From: P36-A1 sp049478495
Lineage (GTDB): Bacteria; Bacillota_I; Bacilli_A; JAJDGJ01
Length of the DNA stretch: 64,000 bases
Assembly: GCF_049478495.1 (NCBI RefSeq)
Contig: NZ_CP168083.1
Span: 1,488,001 to 1,552,000 of the forward strand
Direction: 5' to 3'
Positions 43,788 to 53,065 of this stretch are shown piece after piece; within the stretch, counting starts at the first letter, position 1, and each line of letters opens with the position of its first letter. A program made the position numbers and the translations under genes. The notes under the pieces are model-generated. The model did no database searches. It worked only from the letters and a program-made list of their open reading frames with translations, and was not told the origin of the DNA.

Positions 43788-45578
43788 ATGTTAAACGACA
43801 AACTTATAATAGAATTAAGTGTAAATCACATATATCATATTGATGAACTTAAAGATACTAGTAGTAGTCGCTATGTACAATTAATGAAAGATTATCAGGA
43901 TATTAAAATAGTTGATATTCAACAACCTTTTATTGGTTCTAGCTTAAATACTATTACTATACAAGATACTAAATCTAAAGATACTGCTATTATTTATGAG
44001 GGATTTGACTCAATGAGTGATTGGCGAAATGATAATCTGAATAGCTTTTTAAATAAGAGTGAAATGGTTTATGATGTTGCATTAAAATATTTTGAGTATA
44101 TAGAACGTAAAGGTTACCGCATTGCATATATTGGTGGTAGTTCTTTAGGTGGTGGTTGCGCTCAATTTGTTTCTACTAATTATCCACATGTACGTGCTAT
44201 TTGTATTAATGCATCACCATTAAATAAAATGAGTGTTATTGATTCAAATAACATTATTCATTTAAGAGTTGATGCTGATGTTATGTATCGTGCAATTGCC
44301 TTAGATAGTGAAAGATATGAAAATGGTTATGTTGGAAATATTATAAAAATTAATAGATCTTTATATGGTAGTTATGATCAATTTAATCATTTAGAACTTG
44401 CTGTTAGAGGTTCTATTAGTCTACCTAAAAATTATTTATACAATAATTATCGTGTAGATAACTTAACTGATCTTAAAAATGTTGTTATGCCTAGTACTTA
44501 TGATTATTTTAACATCATTTCTAAAGCACCAACACTATCTTCATATATTAGTTTTGACTTATTAAGTAATAACTTATTAGAACAAGATCCAACACCACCA
44601 AAGTTTAATTTTGATGATGTTCAAGATAATTTTTCAAGTAAAGTAAAAGAAATTCAAAGTAGTTTTAATTCTTATTTAGTACCTTTAATGAAATTAAAAC
44701 AACACAATGAATTTATTGAATTTAATAATGCTTTATCTCCTGATTTAAAAGGAATAGTTAAGTATGCATTATTATCAATAACAAAACAAGATAGCCATTT
44801 ATATGATAATATTCATTATGTAATTGAAAAATCTGCTGATTATATTTATAAACGTATAACTACTAAGTTAGATGGTATTACTAAAGATATTGATCCTCAA
44901 TATTTAGTTGTTGATCAACAAAAAATGAACAAGGATGTTGAAATTAATGTCAAAGCTATTAATAATATTATTGATGCTCTAATAAAAATAAACAATGAAT
45001 TATTTGATTATGAAAGATTTAAATTTAAAAATATTTTTAAAGTTAAAAATAATCTTGAATTCAAAACTTTACCTACTCCTTGGGCCATTGAATATAAAAG
45101 TCAATTATTTGACAAAATTGATGATGCGATCAAGTCTGGAATTGTTACAAATAGATTGTTTATAGAACAAATTGAAAAACTAGTTTTTAATGCTATTAAA
45201 AATCAAAGTATCAGTTTAAAAATGCCTTTTTCTTATCAAAGTCAAGGCTCTTTAAAAGCTGACTTAGAATATATCACTTCAAGATATGATCTTGCAAATT
45301 CTATTGAAGATGCTGTTGATATTTTCATTAATGATATTCATGAAATTGTATTAGGTGAAAGTAGTTTTTATAATTACTTAATTAGTATTAAAACAATAAA
45401 TCAACAATTAGAATATGTTTTAATATCATTAGACAACTTATTAGAATATCTTGCATTATTAGAAATTAGTGCTAATAATAAAAAACATTTAGAAGGTTTA
45501 GTAACAAACACTAAAAACTATATTAATGATTTATTATACTATAATAGTAAATCTTTAATTCTTTCTGAACAACAATAA
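43788..45578 (+). CDS. Alpha/beta-hydrolase (lipase-like) protein with long helical C-terminal region
   Basis: 596 residues. The N-terminal 220 or so contain a GGSSLGGG nucleophile elbow (GxSxG), preceded by AIIYEGF and followed by a CINASPLN segment, as in class-3 lipase-like or DUF2974-type hydrolases. The remaining 370 residues are mainly polar helices with no motif I know. No signal peptide is seen at the N-terminus, so it is cytoplasmic or exported by another route. Divergent from truB, with its own GGATGGTG ribosome binding site. Substrate unknown. Confidence 0.6.
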   Translation: MLNDKLIIELSVNHIYHIDELKDTSSSRYVQLMKDYQDIKIVDIQQPFIGSSLNTITIQDTKSKDTAIIYEGFDSMSDWRNDNLNSFLNKSEMVYDVALKYFEYIERKGYRIAYIGGSSLGGGCAQFVSTNYPHVRAICINASPLNKMSVIDSNNIIHLRVDADVMYRAIALDSERYENGYVGNIIKINRSLYGSYDQFNHLELAVRGSISLPKNYLYNNYRVDNLTDLKNVVMPSTYDYFNIISKAPTLSSYISFDLLSNNLLEQDPTPPKFNFDDVQDNFSSKVKEIQSSFNSYLVPLMKLKQHNEFIEFNNALSPDLKGIVKYALLSITKQDSHLYDNIHYVIEKSADYIYKRITTKLDGITKDIDPQYLVVDQQKMNKDVEINVKAINNIIDALIKINNELFDYERFKFKNIFKVKNNLEFKTLPTPWAIEYKSQLFDKIDDAIKSGIVTNRLFIEQIEKLVFNAIKNQSISLKMPFSYQSQGSLKADLEYITSRYDLANSIEDAVDIFINDIHEIVLGESSFYNYLISIKTINQQLEYVLISLDNLLEYLALLEISANNKKHLEGLVTNTKNYINDLLYYNSKSLILSEQQ

Positions 45579-45589
45579 AATATTTAATT

Positions 45590-45633
45590 ACCTTTATTAA
45601 AAGATTTCAATATCTAATAATAAAGGTTTTTTT
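45590..45633 (+). terminator. Terminator of the lipase-like gene
   Basis: ACCTTTATTA / TAATAAAGGT arms with a loop of about 18 bases and T-run. Confidence 0.7.
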
Positions 45634-45650
45634 AACAGTAAGAATCACAT

Positions 45651-45684
45651 AAAAAAGTAGATATTAGTTAAAATATCTACTTTT
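45651..45684 (-). terminator. Terminator of the DUF998-like gene
   Basis: AAAAGTAGATAT / ATATCTACTTTT with a short loop; read on the minus strand it ends in T-run. Confidence 0.7.
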
Positions 45685-45690
45685 GTTGTG

Positions 45691-46872
45691 TTATTCAGTT
45701 TTGCTTTTTATCGATTTTTTTATTATTATTTCTTTATTATCATTCACCATTTTTTGAAGGCTTTGAAACAGTAGTATCAGCCATGCAAAAGCCATTATGA
45801 AACAAATAAATTCAAAAGCTGTAAGATTTAGATAATGAATACCTTTATATAAAAAAGTTACAATTACTAAAACTATTGCACTACCATATGAATAAACTAA
45901 AAATTCATTGCTTATTTTAGGAATAAAGTACTTTATTCCTAGTATTAAAACTAAAGTAAAAACAATTAGCATTTGGGCAACTAAGTCATGAAGATGATGT
46001 AAATTACCTTTTCCATTATTAGGAAATAAACCAATTGCTCCTAAATTAATTGCTGTTACAAATAATAATACTTTCAATGCAGTAAGCCTTTTGTTTATTA
46101 CATCTTTTTTTCTTAATAAGACAAATAAGTAGTCTATTAATGACATCATTAACAATGATGATATTAGAAGTGTTAGATTAAATTGCCAACTGTTAGAGGC
46201 ATTTTGAGTTCCTAGAAAACTAAAGTTGTGTTGCCACCATTGTAAATGACCATTTTCTACCATCGACATTATTACACCACCAATTATAAAAACTGTAAAT
46301 AAATTTATAATTAATTTTGGTGATATTGAAAGTGCTAAATAAATCATTGTGTAGTTTGTAATACATAAAAACATAAAGAATATAAAACATGAACTGTAAA
46401 TATCAAAACTAACTCCAACAAACATTAATTCAACCATCCAAAACAGCCCTAATAGTACAAAAGTCAATATTATACCTACTGATATTACTATTGTAAAAAA
46501 GTTTCTCCAGTACAAGCTAGTGGCTAATACACTATGAACTTGTCTTCTACTCTTGATATAAAAGTAGACAAAAGAAGACATTGCACTAATTACACCAAAT
46601 ACAATGATAGCACTAGCTAAAGAATAATCTCCACTTACTGGTACTTTACTAACGTTTAAGTACAACAACAATCCTAAATATATTAATGTGCTAATAACTG
46701 AAGGTATTAAAAACCATCTTAATGATATTATCATATTATCGCTAGTTTTAATGAATGGCTTGATTATAAATTCATCTTCTTTCACCATTACTTCATAGTC
46801 TAAATCATTGTTAGCTTTAATAAAGTCATTTAATTTCTCACTTATTACTATGACTTCGTCTGTTTTTTCCAT
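45691..46872 (-). CDS. DUF998-like integral membrane protein with soluble N-terminus
   Basis: 393 residues with about 45 to 50 soluble N-terminal residues, then about 10 hydrophobic segments. WWQHNFSFLGTQNASNSWQFN and AIGLFPNNGKGNLHHLHDL are characteristic of the DUF998 family of Bacillota. A His-rich loop (HHLHD) may be functional. No role is established. Single gene with its own GGGGG-type ribosome binding site. Confidence 0.68.
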   Translation of the reverse strand: MEKTDEVIVISEKLNDFIKANNDLDYEVMVKEDEFIIKPFIKTSDNMIISLRWFLIPSVISTLIYLGLLLYLNVSKVPVSGDYSLASAIIVFGVISAMSSFVYFYIKSRRQVHSVLATSLYWRNFFTIVISVGIILTFVLLGLFWMVELMFVGVSFDIYSSCFIFFMFLCITNYTMIYLALSISPKLIINLFTVFIIGGVIMSMVENGHLQWWQHNFSFLGTQNASNSWQFNLTLLISSLLMMSLIDYLFVLLRKKDVINKRLTALKVLLFVTAINLGAIGLFPNNGKGNLHHLHDLVAQMLIVFTLVLILGIKYFIPKISNEFLVYSYGSAIVLVIVTFLYKGIHYLNLTAFEFICFIMAFAWLILLFQSLQKMVNDNKEIIIKKSIKSKTE

Positions 46873-46957
46873 TATTATCCCCCATTCTTTTTACATTATA
46901 CAACAACATCTACATTTTACTAACCTTTTGTGTAAAAAAGAAGACATATAGTCTTCT

Positions 46958-47878
46958 TTAAATTATTTTATTATAATCAATTTCAGGTTTTTGATAGGTA
47001 TCTTTATTGTCTTTATTAAATGATTGAAGATACTTTATGACTTGTTGTGTTAAGTATGTTGGTGTTGAAGCACCTGAACTTACAGCTACTTTATTAAAGC
47101 CAACTAAATCTTCTATTCTAATTTCAGTAACACTTTCTATTAAAAAAGCTTTTCTATTATCATTTTCAGCTAACATTTTTAATCTTGTAGAATTATTACT
47201 TGAAGGATCTCCAACTATATATACTGCATCAACATCATCAGCAATTTTACTAATTGCCTGTTGTCTAACCCTTGTTGCATTACATATTTCTTCAGCAACA
47301 ACTACATTAGGATACTTATCTTTAATCTGTTCAAATACTTTTTCAGCATCCAAATAGGAAATAGTAGTTTGATTTGTTAGTAATATTTTATCATTATTTA
47401 TCTTTAAGGCTAAGGCATCTTCTATATTGCTTATAATATGAATATTATTATTAGCAACTCCTTTTATAGCATCTGATTCTGGATGGTTTTTTTTACCAAA
47501 ATAGATAATATCATAGCCTTCATTTAAATAATTCAATACTAAATCATGTGTTTTCTTAACATCCTTACACGTTGCATCATAGACAATTAAACCTTTATCA
47601 ATTGCTGCCTTTTTAACTTCAGGAGCACTTCCATGAGCCGTTAAAACAACAACACCATCTTCAATCATCTGTAAAAGTTCTAATCTAGATTTATTTTTTT
47701 CATATATTGTATTTATACCTTTATTTTTTAAAGCATCTACAATATATTGATTATGCACTATCATACCAAGAATATTAATTTTCTCTTGTGGATTTTCTGC
47801 TTTAGCTTTTAATGCTGTATCAATAGCATTGATAACACCAAAACAATATCCTCTTGGACTTATTACATCAACTTTCAT
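46958..47878 (-). CDS. ispH: 4-hydroxy-3-methylbut-2-enyl diphosphate reductase IspH
   Basis: 306-residue iron-sulfur enzyme giving IPP and DMAPP in the MEP isoprenoid pathway. The three cluster cysteines are Cys12 in GYCFG, one in DATCKDV and one in EEICNATRVRQ; HPES and SGASTP are also present. GGAG-type ribosome binding site. Implies isoprenoids from the MEP pathway in this organism. Confidence 0.96.
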   Translation of the reverse strand: MKVDVISPRGYCFGVINAIDTALKAKAENPQEKINILGMIVHNQYIVDALKNKGINTIYEKNKSRLELLQMIEDGVVVLTAHGSAPEVKKAAIDKGLIVYDATCKDVKKTHDLVLNYLNEGYDIIYFGKKNHPESDAIKGVANNNIHIISNIEDALALKINNDKILLTNQTTISYLDAEKVFEQIKDKYPNVVVAEEICNATRVRQQAISKIADDVDAVYIVGDPSSNNSTRLKMLAENDNRKAFLIESVTEIRIEDLVGFNKVAVSSGASTPTYLTQQVIKYLQSFNKDNKDTYQKPEIDYNKII

Positions 47879-48010
47879 ATTATCAACTCCAATAGAATTA
47901 TAACATTAACATAAAGGCAAATCTATAATGTACAAATTTCATTTAATAATATCTATTTTATTAAATATCTCTTAAAATAGTGTGTATATCAACTCTTTTT
48001 ATGTTCAACA

Positions 48011-48040
48011 TTACTAAGTGTGTGCTTATTGTGATATAAT
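48011..48040 (+). promoter_or_regulatory. Probable lysS promoter
   Basis: A TATAAT at 48035-48040 lies about 38 bases before the ATG; TTACTA (48011-48016) with 18-base spacing is a weak -35. No T-box is seen. Confidence 0.45.
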
Positions 48041-48078
48041 AAACAAGATAATGGATTAAAATCGAAAGGAGCAATAAT

Positions 48079-49563
48079 ATGGAAGAAAAATTAACTGAGC
48101 AAGAGCTTGTCCGTAGAGAGAAAATGAAAGAAATGGAAGCTAAAGGCGTTAAACCTTTTGGTTACCCATTCAAAAGAACAAACCTTTCGAATGAGCTTTT
48201 TGAGCAATATGAACAATTTACTAAAGAAGAATTAGTTGAAAAAAATATTAATGTAGTTGTAGCTGGTCGTGTAATGACTAAAAGAAATCAAGGTAAAGCT
48301 GGATTTATGCACATTCAAGACTTAGGTGGACAAATACAAATCTATGTACGTAAAGATGCTATTGGAGATAATATGTTTGATATCTTTAAAATGCAAGATA
48401 TTGGAGACATTGTTGGAATTAAAGGTACTGTCTTTAAAACTAACCATGGAGAATTATCTATTAAAGCAACAGAATATCATCATTTAAGCAAAGCATTAAG
48501 ACCTTTACCAGAAAAATTTCATGGTTTAACAGATATTGAAGAAAGATATCGTCGTCGTTATGTTGATTTAATTATGAATGAAGAATCTCGTAAAGTTGCA
48601 ATTATAAGACCTAGAATAATTCGTGCTATGCAAAACTATTTTGATAATCTTGGTTTTATTGAAGTTGAAACACCAATTTTACAACCTATTTTAGGTGGAG
48701 CAGCCGCTAAACCATTTGTAACTCATCACAACGCTTTAGATATGCCATTCTATTTAAGAATCGCAACAGAGCTTCCACTAAAAAGATTAATAGTAGGTGG
48801 AATGGAAAAGGTTTATGAAATAGGTAGATTATTTAGAAACGAAGGAATTTCTACAAGACACAACCCTGAGTTCACTACAGTAGAACTTTATGAAGCTTAT
48901 GGAAGTATGGAATCTATGATGGAATTATGTGAAGGTGTCTTTGAAGAATTAGCACTTAAAGTTAATGGAACAACTGAATTAAGTTGGGATAACAAAAACA
49001 TCAGTGTAAAAGCACCATTTGTAAGAAAACATATGGTTGATATAGTTAAAGAAGTTACTGGTGTTGATTTTTGGAAACCAATGACTATTGAAGAAGCTAA
49101 AAAATTAGCAGATGACAATGGTGTTGAATATGAAGATCATCACTATGGTGTTGGACATATAATTAATGAGTTTTTTGAACAAAAATGTGAAGAAACAGTT
49201 TTACAACCAACATTTATTTATGGACACCCTGTAGAAATTAGCCCACTTGCAATGAAAAACACTGAAGATGAACGTTTTACTGATCGTTTTGAACTATTTA
49301 TTGATGCTCGTGAATACGCTAATGCCTTTACTGAATTAAATGATCCTATTGATCAAAAAGAAAGATTCTTAAATCAATTAAAAGAAGCTGACTTAGGTAA
49401 TGAAGAAGCTAATGAAATGGATACTGATTATATAGAAGCTTTAGAATATGGTATGCCACCAACTGGTGGAATTGGTATTGGTATTGATAGACTAGTAATG
49501 TTACTAACAGATTCTGCTAGTATTAGAGATGTTCTATTATTCCCACATATGAAAAATAAATAA
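48079..49563 (+). CDS. lysS: Lysine--tRNA ligase (class II)
   Basis: 494-residue class II synthetase charging tRNA-Lys. An N-terminal OB-fold anticodon-binding domain (GRVMTKRNQGKAGFMHIQDL) leads to motif 1, motif 2 (FRNEGISTRHNPEFT) and motif 3 (GIGIGIDRLVMLL). Full length and all motifs are intact. AAAGGAG before ATG, own terminator. Confidence 0.97.
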   Translation: MEEKLTEQELVRREKMKEMEAKGVKPFGYPFKRTNLSNELFEQYEQFTKEELVEKNINVVVAGRVMTKRNQGKAGFMHIQDLGGQIQIYVRKDAIGDNMFDIFKMQDIGDIVGIKGTVFKTNHGELSIKATEYHHLSKALRPLPEKFHGLTDIEERYRRRYVDLIMNEESRKVAIIRPRIIRAMQNYFDNLGFIEVETPILQPILGGAAAKPFVTHHNALDMPFYLRIATELPLKRLIVGGMEKVYEIGRLFRNEGISTRHNPEFTTVELYEAYGSMESMMELCEGVFEELALKVNGTTELSWDNKNISVKAPFVRKHMVDIVKEVTGVDFWKPMTIEEAKKLADDNGVEYEDHHYGVGHIINEFFEQKCEETVLQPTFIYGHPVEISPLAMKNTEDERFTDRFELFIDAREYANAFTELNDPIDQKERFLNQLKEADLGNEEANEMDTDYIEALEYGMPPTGGIGIGIDRLVMLLTDSASIRDVLLFPHMKNK

Positions 49564-49602
49564 ATAATTATTTAGTAATAATTATAAATTTTGATAAATA
49601 TT

Positions 49603-49648
49603 AAAAAGAAGAAATTTTCTCTGAAAGAAATAATTTTCTTCTTTTTTT
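49603..49648 (+). terminator. Terminator of lysS
   Basis: AAAAAGAAGAAA / TTTCTTCTTTTT arms with a loop of about 20 bases and long T-run. Confidence 0.8.
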
Positions 49649-49793
49649 ATAATAATATTTCATAACATAACTTGCTTGATCATTAATTTATAAATTATTT
49701 ATTGTGATTTATAGATAATTAAATAAGCCACTAATCTTGATAGATGTAGTGGCTTATTTTTAATCTTTATTTAGATTAATGCTTAGTAATATA

Positions 49794-50027
49794 TTAGATA
49801 TCTTTAACTTGTGATTTTAATACTTCATATCCTAATTTAGTAATAGTATTTTCTATATCATTTATTGATGTTATTTGATCATCAAACTCTACTTTTACTT
49901 TACTTGAATTAAAAGAAACTTTTAGAGTATCTTTATTTATACCATTTAAAGAGTTAACTCCTTTTTCTATTTTTTGCATGCATGATGGACATGTTAATGT
50001 TTCTAATTGTAATGTTGCTTTTTTCAT
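49794..50027 (-). CDS. Heavy-metal-associated (HMA) domain protein, CopZ-like
   Basis: 77 residues forming one HMA fold. The metal-binding CPSC is in LETLTCPSCMQKIE. Such proteins act as cytoplasmic metal chaperones or as detached N-terminal domains of P-type ATPases. It follows the P-type ATPase on the same strand by 47 bases, and that ATPase has no HMA domain of its own, so this protein probably supplies it. Copper versus another metal is not decided. Confidence 0.85.
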   Translation of the reverse strand: MKKATLQLETLTCPSCMQKIEKGVNSLNGINKDTLKVSFNSSKVKVEFDDQITSINDIENTITKLGYEVLKSQVKDI

Positions 50028-50074
50028 TTTAAATTTCTCCTTTTTATTATGTTAGTTTGTTTTAGTTTATATTA

Positions 50075-51934
50075 TTATTTACCTGATTTCAATCTGTAAT
50101 GCAGTAGTCTCATAGCATTTAGAATAACTACTAATATACTTGATTCATGCACCAACATACCTACTGACATATTCATCCACTCGCTAAAGAATAAGCTTGT
50201 TAATAAGACTAAAACTACTCCTATAGCAATTATAATATTTTGTTTTATATTATTTGAAATTGCTTTTGTTAAACCTAGAGCATGTGGTAACTTATTAAAA
50301 TCAGAGTTCATCAATACTACATCTGATGTTTCTATAGCAACTTCTGTTCCATTTCCCATAGCTATTCCTATTTGAGCTAATGCTAGTGAAGGACCATCAT
50401 TTACTCCATCTCCAATAAATGCAACAATTCTTCCTTTATCTTGTAATTGCTTTATATAGTTAGATTTATCTTCTGGTAGCATATGTCCATAAGCTTCATC
50501 TAGTTCTAATTCTTTTGCTACTAAATCAACAGTTCCTTGGTTATCTCCAGAGAGTACTATTAAATTTTTAACGCCTAATTTTCTTAGTGTTTTAAGTGAT
50601 TCTTTTACACCTAGTCTTATTTGATCACGAATACCTATTAATAATTCTATTTTTTCATCTATTGCTACTAAAACAAGCGAATTACCATTCTTTTCAAATC
50701 TTGTTATATCAGAATTAATTTTACAACTGAACTTAATATTTTGTCGTTTCATTAATGATACATTTCCAACAATTACTTGATGATTTTCAACAGTTGCAAT
50801 GATACCTCCACCTTTTATTACATCAGTTTCTTTAACTAGAAATGTTTTAGATTCATTTAGATAACTTACAATAGCCTTTGCTAAAGGATGATTAGATTCT
50901 TTTTCAATACTAGCTAAGTAACTAAATGCTGTTTCTACATCATTTGTATACACTTCTTTTTCTACAACTTTAGGATGTCCTATAGTTAATGTACCAGTTT
51001 TATCAAATATCATTGTATCAACTTTGCTAAAATCATTTATAACTTCACTACCTTTAAGTAAAATACCATTCTTAGCTCCATTACCAATACCTGCTACATT
51101 TGAGACAGGAACACCTATAACTAAAGCACCTGGACATCCTAATACTAATATAGTAATAGCAAGTTCAATGTTTTTTGAAAAAATCCAAACAATAATGGAG
51201 AATAACAAAACAATAGGTGTATAGTATTTAGAAAATTTATCTATAATACGTTCTGCTTCTGACTTTGAATCTTGGGCATCTTCAACTAATTCAATTATTT
51301 TACCAAAAGTTGTATCTTCTCCAACCTTATTAGTGATAATTTGAATTGTACCATTTTCTACAAAAGTTCCTGCATAAACAGCTGAATCTATTTTCTTACT
51401 TGATGGTAGTGATTCACCTGTTATACTAGCTTCATTTACATAGCCTTCTCCTAAAATAACGACTCCATCAACTGGTATTTTTGAACCTGTTTTTACTAGT
51501 ATAATATCTCCTATTTCTACTTCATCTATAGAAACTTCTTTAAACTCTTTATTGTCATCTAATTTTAAAGCATTTTCAGGAACCATCTCAGTTAATTCTT
51601 TTATAGCAAAGCGTGTCTTGTTTAATGTTCTTTGTTCTAGGTATGCTCCAAATAAAAACAAAAATGTTACTATAGCTGATTCCTCATAGTTTCCAATAAT
51701 AAATGCCCCAATAACAGCAATAGTAACAAGAACATCTATGCTTACTACTTTAATCTTTAATGCTTGATAGGCTTGTATTGCTATTGGTGCTACACCAATG
51801 ATAGATGCAATTATTAACAAATAAATCGCAATTTGTTCTTTTAGAAAAACAAAACTACTAAGATATGCAGTTATTATTAGAATTGCACTTATTATTGTAA
51901 TAGAATTTTTATTTTTAAACACTAATTTTTGCAT
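50075..51934 (-). CDS. Heavy-metal P1B-type ATPase with CPG transmembrane motif
   Basis: 619-residue membrane pump. Starts directly with the membrane segments, without an N-terminal HMA domain. Actuator motif TGES is present, the transmembrane metal motif is Cys267-Pro-Gly in VLGCPGALVIG instead of the usual CPC, the phosphorylated Asp311 is in DKTGTLT, the HP motif in ESNHPLAKAI, and GDGVNDGPS ends the P-domain. All catalytic parts are intact, so it should be active. CPG forms occur among CadA/ZntA-like ATPases of Bacillota, but the ion is not certain (zinc, cadmium, cobalt, iron possible). Flanked by an HMA protein and a 103-residue protein. Confidence 0.88.
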   Translation of the reverse strand: MQKLVFKNKNSITIISAILIITAYLSSFVFLKEQIAIYLLIIASIIGVAPIAIQAYQALKIKVVSIDVLVTIAVIGAFIIGNYEESAIVTFLFLFGAYLEQRTLNKTRFAIKELTEMVPENALKLDDNKEFKEVSIDEVEIGDIILVKTGSKIPVDGVVILGEGYVNEASITGESLPSSKKIDSAVYAGTFVENGTIQIITNKVGEDTTFGKIIELVEDAQDSKSEAERIIDKFSKYYTPIVLLFSIIVWIFSKNIELAITILVLGCPGALVIGVPVSNVAGIGNGAKNGILLKGSEVINDFSKVDTMIFDKTGTLTIGHPKVVEKEVYTNDVETAFSYLASIEKESNHPLAKAIVSYLNESKTFLVKETDVIKGGGIIATVENHQVIVGNVSLMKRQNIKFSCKINSDITRFEKNGNSLVLVAIDEKIELLIGIRDQIRLGVKESLKTLRKLGVKNLIVLSGDNQGTVDLVAKELELDEAYGHMLPEDKSNYIKQLQDKGRIVAFIGDGVNDGPSLALAQIGIAMGNGTEVAIETSDVVLMNSDFNKLPHALGLTKAISNNIKQNIIIAIGVVLVLLTSLFFSEWMNMSVGMLVHESSILVVILNAMRLLHYRLKSGK

Positions 51935-51979
51935 TCTTTGACCTCCTAATCTATGCTCACTAAATATTTGAGATAGTTT

Positions 51980-52291
51980 TTATTCATTTTGCAACTCATA
52001 TTCTTTATCTAATTCAGATAATAAATAATATACTTTTTCAAAACTTTCACAAACATCAGATGGAATAGTATAATTAGTAGTTATTTCTCTTAATTTTAGA
52101 AAATCATCTTTTAAGCTTTTATCATTAAAACCGTTTGCTTCCAATTTTTCTACCATTTTCTCATATATCTTTTTTACTTCAAAAAATTCTGGATGGTTAG
52201 CTCCATGCACACGAGATACTACAGGTACAAAAACATTTAGTGTTTTTAAATAGTTTTCTTCTATTGTTTCAATACTCATTTTATTTGTCAT
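51980..52291 (-). CDS. Small all-helical protein with RVHGxxHPE motif, linked to the metal ATPase
   Basis: 103 residues, no membrane segment, predicted helices. VSRVHGANHPEF carries two His and an acidic residue that could bind a metal, as in hemerythrin-like or iron-sulfur repair proteins, but I cannot assign a family. It begins the three-gene unit with the P1B ATPase (46 bases apart) and the HMA protein, so a role in metal sensing or handling is likely. GAGGAAAA before ATG. Confidence 0.55.
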   Translation of the reverse strand: MTNKMSIETIEENYLKTLNVFVPVVSRVHGANHPEFFEVKKIYEKMVEKLEANGFNDKSLKDDFLKLREITTNYTIPSDVCESFEKVYYLLSELDKEYELQNE

Positions 52292-52597
52292 ATTCTTTTC
52301 CTCATTTCTATGTAATTAAATATTTATTATAGATATATAGTATCAAAAATATAATATATATAACGTGACATAAGTCACTTAATCTAAATTAATTATTAAT
52401 TAAAGATTATTACAGTTAATATATACTAGATAATAATTAGCACTAAATTAAAATAGCGTAATACATATTAGCATTTCACAAAAAAACTTTTAATATATAA
52501 TTCATATTTCAAAGTAATTTAGACTATATCGAAAAAAACACTATATATAGCATAGATTTACTAGCAATATATAGTGCTTTTTTGTTTTTAAATTTTT
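52292..52597. other. Intergenic region with terminator of the MATE-MarR unit
   Basis: Contains an inverted repeat CACTATATAT (52539-52548) / ATATATAGTG (52567-52576), flanked by A- and T-runs; it is probably a terminator for the minus-strand MATE-MarR unit. Near 52370, GTGAC-ATAA-GTCAC is a short palindrome in the region upstream of the metal operon and could be an operator. No gene seen. Confidence 0.5.
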
Positions 52598-53050
52598 TTA
52601 TTTAATAATATTATTAATATTATCTACAAGACTAGACTTGTATACTTCAACTAATTGTAAGAGCTGTTCTCTTTGTTTTACATTCATGTTTTCTAAGGCC
52701 GATATTTCAGCATTTTCTAAATCAGTTATTATCTTTTTAGTAAAATTCTTTCCCTTTTCACTTAGTTTAATAGCTTTATTTCTTCTATCAGTTTTTATCT
52801 CATTTAAGACTACTATATCATCATCAATAAAAGTCTTAATAATAGTATTTACTGTTTGTTTAGGATAAAATGTATCATCACATATAATCTTTTGAGTACA
52901 ATCTCCTTCATAGTTAAAAATAAATTCAAGTATAACTAAACTTATATCTGTTAAGCCTACTGATTTAGCATATTCAAAATATATTTTATCACAAGCTTGC
53001 CACATTTTAGTTAGTCTTATAGCTTGATCTTTTATAACATTATCACTCAT
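52598..53050 (-). CDS. MarR-family transcriptional regulator
   Basis: 150-residue winged-helix repressor. The DNA-recognition region is FYPKQTVNTIIKTFIDDDIV and the wing is NEIKTDRRNKAIKLSEKGK, usual for MarR proteins. It lies 15 bases after the MATE efflux gene on the same strand, an arrangement like mepA/mepR in Staphylococcus, so it probably controls this operon and its own expression through the operator upstream of the MATE gene. Ligand unknown. Confidence 0.88.
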   Translation of the reverse strand: MSDNVIKDQAIRLTKMWQACDKIYFEYAKSVGLTDISLVILEFIFNYEGDCTQKIICDDTFYPKQTVNTIIKTFIDDDIVVLNEIKTDRRNKAIKLSEKGKNFTKKIITDLENAEISALENMNVKQREQLLQLVEVYKSSLVDNINNIIK

Positions 53051-53065
53051 TTAATAACCTCTTAT

